Shown here piece by piece: positions 1 through 6,075 of a stretch of DNA of 10,484 nucleotides. The stretch spans positions 1 to 10,484 of the forward strand of contig CAMLKX010000047.1 in NCBI GenBank assembly GCA_946480515.1, read 5' to 3'. The notes under the pieces are model-generated. The model saw nothing but the letters and a program-made list of their open reading frames with translations, did no database searches and was not told where the DNA came from. The stretch's first letter is position 1. Every line of letters starts with the position of its first letter. The position numbers and the translations under genes were made by a program. The stretch is from an uncultured Sphingomonadaceae bacterium. GTDB lineage: Bacteria > Pseudomonadota > Alphaproteobacteria > Sphingomonadales > Sphingomonadaceae.

Positions 1-192
1 TGGAGCTTGTTCGCGACGCTGTTCAAGCTGCCGCACCGGAGAGAGACGGTAGTCGAGTTTCATGGCCGCGAGATGAAGCTGTCCGCTCGCCCTCCGCAGA
101 AGATCTCGATTGATGGAGAGATTGCGGCCGTCACTCCCGTGACCGTATCGGTGGCACGCGCTGCGGTGTGGGTGGCGGCTCCGAGGGGATAG
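1..192 (+). CDS. Diacylglycerol kinase/YegS-type lipid kinase family protein, C-terminal fragment
   Basis: The frame is open from base 1 to a TAG at 190-192 and encodes the last 63 residues of a protein that starts outside the window. The tail carries a motif of the type KISIDGE followed by a TPVTVSV strand and a final AAVWVAAP, which is how the C-terminal beta-sandwich lobe of diacylglycerol kinase/sphingosine kinase-like (YegS/BmrU) lipid kinases ends: a DGE, then tP.xvxv, then alxvxxP. In that family the N-terminal lobe binds ATP and the C-terminal lobe holds the lipid; only part of the latter is visible here. The gene converges on valS, with a palindromic repeat between them. The family call rests on this short tail only, and the exact substrate cannot be told. 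Confidence 0.65.
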   Translation, partial: WSLFATLFKLPHRRETVVEFHGREMKLSARPPQKISIDGEIAAVTPVTVSVARAAVWVAAPRG

Positions 193-201
193 CACCCGCT
201 T

Positions 202-270
202 CGTCATTCCCGCGAAAGCGGGAACCCAGTTTTGGTTCCTTGCTGGGTCCCCGCTTTCGCGGGAATGACG
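202..270. repeat. Palindromic intergenic repeat (REP-like), between convergent genes
   Basis: Two 28-nt arms (202-229 and 243-270) are inverted copies matching at 27 of 28 positions, separated by a 13-nt loop. Each arm is itself palindromic: TTCCCGC-GAAA-GCGGGAA at 207-224, and CCCGC-TTTC-GCGGG at 250-263. Sequences with the core CGTCATTCCCGCGAAAGCGG are a familiar dispersed intergenic repeat in sphingomonads and other proteobacteria (from memory). It fills nearly all of the gap between the 3' ends of the lipid-kinase gene and valS, so it could act as a bidirectional transcription barrier or mRNA 3'-end stabiliser. There is no T-tract of the kind a classical intrinsic terminator has. Confidence 0.9.
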
Positions 271-281
271 GGGAAAGAGAG

Positions 282-3038
282 CTACCCCAATCGCGCCAGC
301 GCCGCGCTCAACCGCTCCGCTTCCGCCGATCGGGCCTCATGATCCGCACGCGCCTTCTCGACCGCTTCGGGCTTGGCGCGTTCGGTGAAGCTGGGGTTGC
401 CAAGCCGCGCCGCCAGGCTGTCGCGTTCCTTCTCCGCAGCACCGATGGCCTTGGATAGCCGCCCACGCTCCGCTTCGAGATCGATCGCCTCGCCGAGTGG
501 GAAGGCGATCGTCACGCCGTCGACAAGGATTTGAGCCGAACCCGCAGGGATGCCGTCGGTTTGAACGGGCTCGCCTAGCTTGGCCATGCGGGCGATCGTC
601 GCCGCATTACGCTGCAGCCGATCCAGCATCGCGCCATTTTCGCCGATGATGTGCGGAGTCAGTGAAGCACTCCATGGCACGTTCAATTCAGCGCGCATTG
701 CCCGCGCCTCAGCAATGATCCGGACCAGTGTATCGATAGCTCCAGCCGACGCTGAATCGCGCTCGGCTTGCGGCTCCGGCCACTCGGCGACGATCAGGTC
801 GTAAGGCCGCTCGCCCATGCTGTGCCACAGCTCTTCCGTGACGAACGGCATGAACGGGTGGAGCATGACCAGGATCTGATCGAACGCCCATGCCGCGACG
901 GCCTTCGTCTCTTCGTCGAATGCGCCCTTTACCAGCTCGACATACCAGTCGCAGAAGGTGCCCCACACGAAGTGGTAGATCGCGTCCGCCGCTTCATCGA
1001 AGCGGAACGCAGCCAGCGCGCGGTCGAGCCGGGCCAGCGTCTCCACCACCTCGCCGATGATCCAGCGGTTGACCGGCAGTTCGGCGGAAGGCGCGGCAAT
1101 GCTAACTGACGCCCCTACCCCATTGCCCTTCAGGAAACGCGCTGCATTCCACAGCTTGGTTGCGAAGTTGCGATAGCCCTCGACGCGTTTCTCATCGAGC
1201 TTGATGTCGCGGCCTTGGCTTTCCATTGCCGCCAGCGTGAACCGCAGCGCATCCGCGCCATATTTGTCGATCAGTCCGAGCGGATCGAGGGTGTTGCCCT
1301 TCGACTTGGACATCTTCTGGCCCTGTGCGTCGCGGACCAGACCGTGCAGGTAGAGCGTCTTCCACGGGACCTCGCCCATGAACTCGATGCCCTGCATCAC
1401 CATCCGAGCGTCCCAGAAGAACAGAATGTCGAAGCCGGAAATCAGCACGTCGTTCGGATAATGGCGGGCAAGGTCAGTGCCGGCCCGCGGCGTCCATTCT
1501 CTTCGCCCCTCCCCTTCAGGGGAGGGGTTGGGGGTGGGGCGGCTGGAGCTGCTCGGCTCCCCCACCCCTCCGCCGCTTCGCGGCTCTTCCCCTCCCCTGA
1601 AGGGTAGGGGTTTTTCATCGGCTGCATCCGGCCAGCCGAGTGTCGCGAAGGGCCACAGCGCTGAGCTGAACCAGGTGTCGAGCACGTCTTCATCACGACG
1701 CAGCGGCTTGTTTCCGGCCTCGGCCCGCGCCTCCTCCTCCGTCTCGGCCACATAGACCGTGCCGTCATCGTCAAACCACGCCGGAATCCGATGACCCCAC
1801 CAGAGCTGGCGCGAGACGCACCACGGTTGGATATTCTCGAGCCAGTTGAACCAAGTCTTGGCCCAGGTCTCCGGGACGATGTTGATCTTGCCCGAGCGCA
1901 CCGCCTCGATTGCGGGTTTTGCGAGCTTTTCCGCATCGACATACCATTGATCGGTCAGCCACGGCTCGATCACCACCCCCGAGCGGTCGCCGAACGGCGT
2001 AGCGATCGTACGGTCCTCGACCTTCTCGAGTGCGCCTTGAGCATCAAGCAGGGCGACCACCTGCTTGCGCGCCTCGAAGCGGTCCAAGCCGAGCAGTTCT
2101 TCGGGAATGCCGCCGCACTGCACGATGCATCCCTGTGCATCGAGCATGTTCAGCATGTCGCGCGGCTGGATTCCGGCGCGGCGGCCGACCTCATAGTCAT
2201 TGAAGTCGTGGCCCGGGGTGACCTTGACCGCGCCGCTCCCGAGCTCCGGGTCGGCATGCTCGTCGGCGATGATCGGCACCTCTCGGCCGGTGATCGGCAG
2301 GCGGACCAGCTTGCCGACCAACGCTCTGTAACGCTCATCCTCCGGATGAACCGCGATCGCCATGTCGGCCAGCATCGTCTCGGGCCGGGTCGTCGCGACG
2401 TGGATCACGCCCGACCCATCGGCCAGCGGATATTTCAGGTGCCAGAACTTGCCCTGTACCTCGCGTGTCTCGACTTCCAGATCACTGATCGCGGTCTGGA
2501 ATTTGGGGTCCCAGTTGACCAGCCGCTTGTCGCGGTACAGCAGCTCGCGGCGGTAGAGCTCGACGAACACCTTGGTGACGGCCTTCGAGAAGCCCTCGTC
2601 CATCGTGAAGCGCTCGTTGGCCCAGTCGCAGGAAGCGCCGAGCCGCCGCAGCTGGCGCGTGATCTGGCCGCCGCTTTCGTCTTTCCACTGCCAGACGCGC
2701 TCCAGGAACGCTTCCCGGCCAAGGTCGGTACGCTTTTTCTGTTCTTGGTCGAGTTGGCGCTCCACCACCATCTGGGTCGCGATCCCGGCATGATCGGTGC
2801 CGACCACCCAGAGAGCATCCTTGCCCTGCAGCCGCGCATGGCGAATGAGAATGTCCTGCAGCGTATTGTCGAGCGCATGGCCGATGTGCAGCGAGCCCGT
2901 GACATTGGGCGGTGGCATGACAATTGTGAAAGCGGTCGCGTCGTTGCGAGCAGGGCGGAACAATCCTTGCTCTTCCCAGTGAGCATACCAGCGGGCCTCG
3001 ATCGGGCCCGGCTCAAACGTCTTTGAAAGCTCGGTCAT
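282..3038 (-). CDS. valS: Valyl-tRNA synthetase (ValRS), carrying an in-frame palindromic-repeat insertion
   Basis: Charges tRNA-Val with valine in the cytoplasm; class I synthetase, essential. The 918-residue protein shows [15 protein letters not shown] with the HIGH signature at residues 51-54, the editing-domain segment [11 protein letters not shown] at 215-225 and [12 protein letters not shown] at 274-285, WFSSALWPF near 456-464, [12 protein letters not shown] at 535-546, KMSKS at 575-579, the anticodon-binding domain around 650-800, and the C-terminal coiled-coil arm (about 850-918). The ATG at 3038 gives the usual family N-terminus. No clear Shine-Dalgarno precedes it; the 15 nt upstream are GC-only or nearly so. 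Between GWPD (468-471) and DLARHYPND (522-530) homologues have only a few residues; here about 45 extra Gly/Pro/Ser/Glu-rich residues are encoded mostly by a 105-bp compound palindrome (1506-1610). Without this the length would be a normal 870 or so. The frame is intact and all catalytic motifs remain, so the enzyme is probably active. Confidence 0.97.
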   Translation of the reverse strand: MTELSKTFEPGPIEARWYAHWEEQGLFRPARNDATAFTIVMPPPNVTGSLHIGHALDNTLQDILIRHARLQGKDALWVVGTDHAGIATQMVVERQLDQEQKKRTDLGREAFLERVWQWKDESGGQITRQLRRLGASCDWANERFTMDEGFSKAVTKVFVELYRRELLYRDKRLVNWDPKFQTAISDLEVETREVQGKFWHLKYPLADGSGVIHVATTRPETMLADMAIAVHPEDERYRALVGKLVRLPITGREVPIIADEHADPELGSGAVKVTPGHDFNDYEVGRRAGIQPRDMLNMLDAQGCIVQCGGIPEELLGLDRFEARKQVVALLDAQGALEKVEDRTIATPFGDRSGVVIEPWLTDQWYVDAEKLAKPAIEAVRSGKINIVPETWAKTWFNWLENIQPWCVSRQLWWGHRIPAWFDDDGTVYVAETEEEARAEAGNKPLRRDEDVLDTWFSSALWPFATLGWPDAADEKPLPFRGGEEPRSGGGVGEPSSSSRPTPNPSPEGEGRREWTPRAGTDLARHYPNDVLISGFDILFFWDARMVMQGIEFMGEVPWKTLYLHGLVRDAQGQKMSKSKGNTLDPLGLIDKYGADALRFTLAAMESQGRDIKLDEKRVEGYRNFATKLWNAARFLKGNGVGASVSIAAPSAELPVNRWIIGEVVETLARLDRALAAFRFDEAADAIYHFVWGTFCDWYVELVKGAFDEETKAVAAWAFDQILVMLHPFMPFVTEELWHSMGERPYDLIVAEWPEPQAERDSASAGAIDTLVRIIAEARAMRAELNVPWSASLTPHIIGENGAMLDRLQRNAATIARMAKLGEPVQTDGIPAGSAQILVDGVTIAFPLGEAIDLEAERGRLSKAIGAAEKERDSLAARLGNPSFTERAKPEAVEKARADHEARSAEAERLSAALARLG
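1506..1610. repeat. Compound palindromic repeat element inserted in frame within valS
   Basis: Two 22-nt units (1506-1527 and 1589-1610) are inverted copies matching at 21 of 22 positions, and each is its own hairpin: CCCCTCCCC-TTCA-GGGGAGGGG, and CCCCTCCCC-TGAA-GGGTAGGGG. Inside them lie a 9-bp pair (GGGGTGGGG at 1531-1539 with CCCCACCCC at 1560-1568) and a small GC hairpin (GCCGC-TTC-GCGGC at 1572-1584). The layout of two inverted palindromes with structured DNA between resembles paired REP units (BIMEs). The span is 105 bp, a multiple of three, and it keeps the valS frame. It is stop-free in the valS frame and also in at least one other minus frame and one plus frame. I see no clear target-site duplication. 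The sequence type is known to me as a dispersed intergenic repeat in high-GC alphaproteobacteria; its place inside a gene is what is odd. Confidence 0.88.
1519..1539 (+). other. Perfect G-quadruplex motif on the valS template strand
   Basis: Four runs of four or five G (1519-1522, 1524-1527, 1530-1534, 1536-1539) are separated by loops of 1, 2 and 1 nt, the arrangement expected to form a very stable four-tetrad parallel quadruplex. It belongs to the left half of the repeat element inside valS. Because valS is read from the other strand, the G-rich strand is the transcription template. The complementary half of the element puts G runs on the mRNA side too (complements of C runs at 1559-1563, 1565-1568, 1589-1592, 1594-1597), but with a 20-nt central loop, so that one is weaker. 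The motif is seen directly; folding in the cell is inference. Confidence 0.75.
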
Positions 3039-3065
3039 CGCGGCGGCGGTTAGCCGGACCGGCGG

Positions 3066-3092
3066 GACGCTTCAACCGCGCTCGCAATGACG
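3066..3092. repeat. Probable decayed half-copy of a dispersed repeat upstream of valS
   Basis: The + strand here ends in GCGCTCGCAATGACG (3078-3092) after a GCTTC (3069-3073). This resembles the end of a very common proteobacterial dispersed repeat whose consensus, from memory, contains GCTTCGCTGCGCTCGCAATG. Only one arm is present and the middle has diverged, so I read it as a remnant. It lies in the 57-nt gap between the popZ-like gene and valS, 28 nt upstream of the valS start codon. Chance similarity is possible because the match is partial. Confidence 0.45.
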
Positions 3093-3095
3093 ATG

Positions 3096-3557
3096 CTACA
3101 GCGGCGTCCCGGTGATGCGCGAGATCTCCCGCTTCACATGCTCTTCGACAATGTCGGGCAGATGCTTTTCGAGCCAATCCTTGAGGATCGGGCGAAGCAT
3201 TTCACGAACCATCGCCTCGAGCGGATTGACCTGCGGCGCAGGGGAGGTTGCAGCCACCTGCTGCAGGTTCGCCAGCGTTTGACGGCTTGATTCCGCGATG
3301 GTTTCGGAAACCAGCGGCGGCCCAAGATCGACCGGCTCCGGCTCCGGTTCCGGCGCGATTGGCGCAACCGCAGGCTCGCTCCACGGCGTCGCATCGGCAA
3401 CTTCGTCGAGCTCGAGGATGTCATCCTCGGGTTCGGGTGCCGTAGGGGGCTTGAGATTGGAGGATACCGTTCCCCGAAGTTCCTTTTCTTCGGCGATCAC
3501 TTTCTTGATCGACGCAAGGATGTCTTCCATCGACGGTTCGCGGGCGGGTTCAGTCAT
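3096..3557 (-). CDS. popZ: PopZ-like polar organising protein (DUF2497 family)
   Basis: This 153-residue acidic protein has the three-part layout of PopZ/DUF2497. It begins with a short N-terminal helix (SMEDILASIKKVIAEEKE, about 9-26). A Pro/Glu/Asp-rich disordered segment follows (about 38-78, with a run of PE repeats), and then C-terminal helices (about 110-147) containing MLRPILKDWLEKHLPDIVEE. In Caulobacter PopZ self-assembles into a polar microdomain through the C-terminal helices, while the N-terminal helix binds client proteins and ParB-parS is anchored there. A position just upstream of valS is, from memory, conserved in alphaproteobacteria and supports the call. The gene starts with ATG 15 nt after the tolC stop, with a weak AGAAG upstream. 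No signal peptide or membrane segment is seen. Whether it does exactly what Caulobacter PopZ does is inferred from family membership. Confidence 0.85.
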   Translation of the reverse strand: MTEPAREPSMEDILASIKKVIAEEKELRGTVSSNLKPPTAPEPEDDILELDEVADATPWSEPAVAPIAPEPEPEPVDLGPPLVSETIAESSRQTLANLQQVAATSPAPQVNPLEAMVREMLRPILKDWLEKHLPDIVEEHVKREISRITGTPL

Positions 3558-3572
3558 CGCGTCTTCTATCGC

Positions 3573-5024
3573 TTAACGGGATGGTGAAGTCACCCCCGCC
3601 TCTTCCTGCGGCGTGACAGTGCGGGTCGAGGCCGGCACATGGCGCCGGTCCCCTGCCCAATCGCTCCAGTCGCGTGCGACCTGGCGGTAGTTCCCGAGCG
3701 GATCGTACAGTGGCCCGCCTTCGAGCCCGAGGTCGTCGGCTTCGGCCTGACCCATCGCGTTCAGCAGCTGGAAGCCCGCGACATAGGCGTCGCGCCTGGC
3801 GGTCACCAGCAGCACCTGGGAATTGAGCAACTCCTGCTCCGCGTCGAGCACGTCGAGGATGGTGCGCGTGCCAACGCTATTTTCCGCCCTTACGCCCTCC
3901 AGCGCCAGCTCATTGGCTTTGACGGCCAGTTCATTGGACGAGATCGCTTCCAGCGCAGCTTTGTAATCGGCGAACGCCGAACGGGTCACGGACACGACCG
4001 ACCGCTCGGTCTCGATCCGCTGCTCGAGCAAGCGGCCCTCGATCGCCTGGCTCTGCCGGATCCGTGCAGCCGGCAGCCCGCCCTGATAAAGAGGCACCCG
4101 TCCGACCAGCCCGACGCTGGTTTCGGTGCCGGTGCGGGTCTCCTCAAACGTCGTGGGGTTGATGCCTGGAGCGCCACGCAGCGTGTTGACATAGGTTCCC
4201 GACGCGACACCGGACACGGTCGGTAGACGCTGGGCGCGAGCGACTGAAACGTCATAGCGGGCGGCTTCCGCCTGTCGCGTGATTGCAATGAAATCGGGAT
4301 TATTCGCCAGCGCAACCCGGACCGCCTCGTCGGCCGTGGCCGGAAGCGGCGGCAGCGGCGGCGGCGGCGCCAGATTGCCGGGGCGCTGGCCGATCACTCG
4401 GCGGTAATTCTCCTCACTCGCGGTGAGCCGCCCCTGGGCCAGGAACAGCCGTGAGCGGGCAAGCGACAGCCGGGCTTCCGACTGGGCGACGTCGGTGCGG
4501 GTCAGGTCGCCGATCTGGAACCGGTCGCGAGTGGCCTCGAGGTTTGTCTCGAGCACCTTCACATTATTGGCGTTGAGCTCAACCGTCGCCCGGTCGCGCA
4601 TCACATCCATGTAGGCGGCAACCGCCTCGGTGAACACGTCGCCCTCGATCGCGCGCAGGGTAGCTCGACCGGCCTCGACCCGAGTTCGGGCCGCCCGGAC
4701 AGAGTTGCGGACGCTTCCACCACTGTACAGAGGGAGACTGACGTCGACCCCACCGGTGAGCTGCGGCCCCTTGCTTGCGGTCGTCTGAAGGACCCCCCTG
4801 CGCGTCAGGTCGCGGTTGATGCCGATTTGGCCCGACACCGTCGGGCGACCACCGGCTCGCGCGATCGCCACGTCGGCGTCATTCGCCTTCAGCGACTCCC
4901 GCTCCGCATTCAGAGTGGGATTGACCCGGTAAGTCGTTGCCAGCGCTTCACGCAGCGTGTCCGCGAGAGCAGGGCTAGAAGCCAGCAGCGCTGTCGCCGC
5001 GGTCATCGCACCAAACACTCTCAC
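3573..5024 (-). CDS. tolC: TolC-family outer-membrane efflux channel protein
   Basis: A trimeric outer-membrane channel and periplasmic tunnel subunit for type I secretion or multidrug efflux. I choose the GTG at 5024 (483 residues) because GAGGGGA lies 6 nt upstream and the product then begins with a clean signal peptide (MRVFGAMTAATALLASSPALA, cleavage after about residue 21). A TTG at 5039 would add five residues but lacks a ribosome-binding site. Two outer-membrane efflux (OEP) repeats follow, about 24-215 and 232-430, joined by a Pro-rich linker (about 220-228). Each has its strand motif: SLPLYSGGSVR near 96-106 and GRVPLYQGGLPAARIRQ near 308-324. The segment VGTRTILDVLDAEQELL (384-400) is a family hallmark. 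A polar tail of about 55 residues extends past the second repeat. The Shine-Dalgarno overlaps the stop of the upstream methyltransferase gene, which suggests translational coupling. Partner pump genes are not in the window. Confidence 0.93.
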   Translation of the reverse strand: MRVFGAMTAATALLASSPALADTLREALATTYRVNPTLNAERESLKANDADVAIARAGGRPTVSGQIGINRDLTRRGVLQTTASKGPQLTGGVDVSLPLYSGGSVRNSVRAARTRVEAGRATLRAIEGDVFTEAVAAYMDVMRDRATVELNANNVKVLETNLEATRDRFQIGDLTRTDVAQSEARLSLARSRLFLAQGRLTASEENYRRVIGQRPGNLAPPPPLPPLPATADEAVRVALANNPDFIAITRQAEAARYDVSVARAQRLPTVSGVASGTYVNTLRGAPGINPTTFEETRTGTETSVGLVGRVPLYQGGLPAARIRQSQAIEGRLLEQRIETERSVVSVTRSAFADYKAALEAISSNELAVKANELALEGVRAENSVGTRTILDVLDAEQELLNSQVLLVTARRDAYVAGFQLLNAMGQAEADDLGLEGGPLYDPLGNYRQVARDWSDWAGDRRHVPASTRTVTPQEEAGVTSPSR

Positions 5025-5035
5025 GCGACATCCCC

Positions 5036-5677
5036 TCAAAAGGTAAAAGCAACCGGGCGCTCAAATCCCGGCAGCTCGGCAGCATTGACATCGGCGATCG
5101 ACCGCATCCCGACACGGTCGCCGACCTTCGATCCGACGACCAGCCGGCAGACCCCCTGCTCCTTCACCACCGCCCCCAGGCGACCTCCGTCGCCAAGTTG
5201 CGCAAGGATGGCATCGGGCAACGCGGCAATGGCTGAGTCGATCAGGATCAGATCATAAGGCGCATTCGCGGCCCACCCCTGATGGAGTGGACCGGTGACA
5301 GGCTGCACCCGAGCAATGCTTGGAGTGAGCAAATCCTGGCCAAGGGCGACAACGTCCAATCCGATCTCCGCCAGCACCGCCGCCGAATAACCGGTCGCGG
5401 CACCGACCACCAAGGCCCGCTCACCCGGCCTCGGTTCAAGGGCACTCAACAGTCGGCCAAGGACGATCGGCGGAGACAAGGCCCGCCCCTTGCCAATCGG
5501 CACGACGACGTCCGCATAAGCGATCGGCCACTGCTCGGCAGGAATGAAGCGCTCCCGCGGCACTGTTCCCATGGCCGCGAGCACGCCACGGTCGATGACG
5601 CCGAGCGGGCGAAGCTGGCTATCGATCATGGCCCGGCGGGCGGCGGCAAATTCTAGGCTGTCCGGAGGCCGGGTCAC
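5036..5677 (-). CDS. Protein-L-isoaspartate O-methyltransferase-like protein (divergent Pcm family)
   Basis: A 213-residue Rossmann-fold, SAM-dependent methyltransferase of the PCMT family, which repairs isoaspartyl residues in aged proteins. Seen: RAMIDSQLRP (15-24) and VPRERFIPAE (39-48), typical of the N-terminal part; the SAM-binding glycine loop VVGAATGYSAAVLA (90-103) in place of the usual EIGTGSGYQAAVLA; the strand YDLILIDSAIAALPDAIL (141-158); and GDGGRLGAVV (162-171). The conserved SQP of the substrate-side loop is SPP here (68-70). The GTG start at 5677 has AGGA 5 nt upstream, and the next in-frame ATG (5629) would cut conserved sequence. It heads the minus-strand block and ends 11 nt before the tolC start. 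Such divergent copies beside tolC are, from memory, common in sphingomonads. Activity on isoaspartate is uncertain. Confidence 0.82.
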   Translation of the reverse strand: MTRPPDSLEFAAARRAMIDSQLRPLGVIDRGVLAAMGTVPRERFIPAEQWPIAYADVVVPIGKGRALSPPIVLGRLLSALEPRPGERALVVGAATGYSAAVLAEIGLDVVALGQDLLTPSIARVQPVTGPLHQGWAANAPYDLILIDSAIAALPDAILAQLGDGGRLGAVVKEQGVCRLVVGSKVGDRVGMRSIADVNAAELPGFERPVAFTF

Positions 5678-5713
5678 GACTGTCCTATGTCTTCGATACA
5701 GTGGAGGTTCAAT

Positions 5714-5735
5714 CCGCTCTTAGCGGCGGGAGCGG
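5714..5735. promoter_or_regulatory. Small inverted repeat upstream of the pcm-like gene
   Basis: CCGCTC (5714-5719) and GAGCGG (5730-5735) are perfect 6-bp inverted arms around a 10-nt spacer, 37-58 nt upstream of the GTG start of the methyltransferase gene. On the minus strand a TTGGCG, 17 nt, TAAGAG arrangement overlaps it and could be a weak sigma-70-type promoter for the pcm-like/tolC/popZ/valS block. Both readings are guesses from a short, GC-rich stretch. Confidence 0.2.
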
Positions 5736-5764
5736 GTCACGCCAAGCATCTGAACACCGTCTGA

Positions 5765-5780
5765 CGAATTCAAAAATTCG
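5765..5780 (-). terminator. Weak hairpin after the dodecin gene
   Basis: CGAATT-CAAA-AATTCG gives a 6-bp stem with a 4-nt loop, 11 nt past the dodecin stop codon on the minus strand. The stem is AT-rich and there is no U-tract after it, so termination would be poor at best. Confidence 0.25.
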
Positions 5781-5790
5781 GAGGGTGCGG

Positions 5791-5997
5791 CTAGCTGTCG
5801 ATGCCGAACCCGATCTTCAGGGAGACCTGATACCGATCGACGGTCTGGTTGGCGATGTGACCGCGGACTTCCGTAACCTCGAACCAGAGCAGATGATTAA
5901 CGGTCTTCGCTGTTCGAGCGATTGCGGACTGAATTGCATCTTCGACGCTGGCCGATGACGTGCCCACGACTTCGATGACCTTCATGACATCGGACAT
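5791..5997 (-). CDS. Dodecin family flavin-binding protein
   Basis: A 68-residue protein matching dodecin almost end to end: MKVIEVVGTSSASVEDAI (5-22), a single helix, then LLWFEVTEVRGHI (36-48) and DRYQVSLKIGFGID (54-67). Dodecins form hollow dodecamers that bind flavins (FMN, riboflavin or lumichrome) in stacked pairs between tryptophans, buffering free flavin and limiting photochemical damage. The stacking tryptophan (W38) and the flavin-contacting glutamine (Q57) are present. The ATG at 5997 is chosen because GGGAGGT lies 6-7 nt upstream and homologues start there; an in-frame extension to 6036 has no support. It sits 78 nt downstream of mmsA on the same strand, so it may share its transcript or have its own promoter in that gap. 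Confidence 0.93.
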   Translation of the reverse strand: MSDVMKVIEVVGTSSASVEDAIQSAIARTAKTVNHLLWFEVTEVRGHIANQTVDRYQVSLKIGFGIDS

Positions 5998-6075
5998 GGC
6001 GGACCTCCCTGTTTGATCAGCCGCGCGTGGCGGCAATTAGAGAATTCGTGAGGCGCCCCGCCAGTTCCCCGTGGG

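Noticed and set aside
168..458. Plus-strand open frame through the 202-270 repeat (SFPRKREP.../RFRGND...)
   Set aside because: This is the well-known spurious translation of the palindromic repeat, and it then runs antisense to valS.
1506..1610. CRISPR array or tandem repeat at the repetitive stretch in valS
   Set aside because: The units are inverted, not direct; there are only two, with no regular spacers.
1506..1610. Insertion sequence, intron or intein in valS
   Set aside because: Too short, no transposase or splicing residues, and the frame simply continues through it.
1791..3026. 411-codon plus-strand frame opposite valS
   Set aside because: High-GC codon bias on the minus-strand gene opens the antisense frame. 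The translation has no family features and the valS motifs prove the other strand.
5998..6036. N-terminal extension of dodecin to 6036
   Set aside because: The strong GGGAGGT lies inside the extension at the right distance for the ATG at 5997, and dodecins start there.
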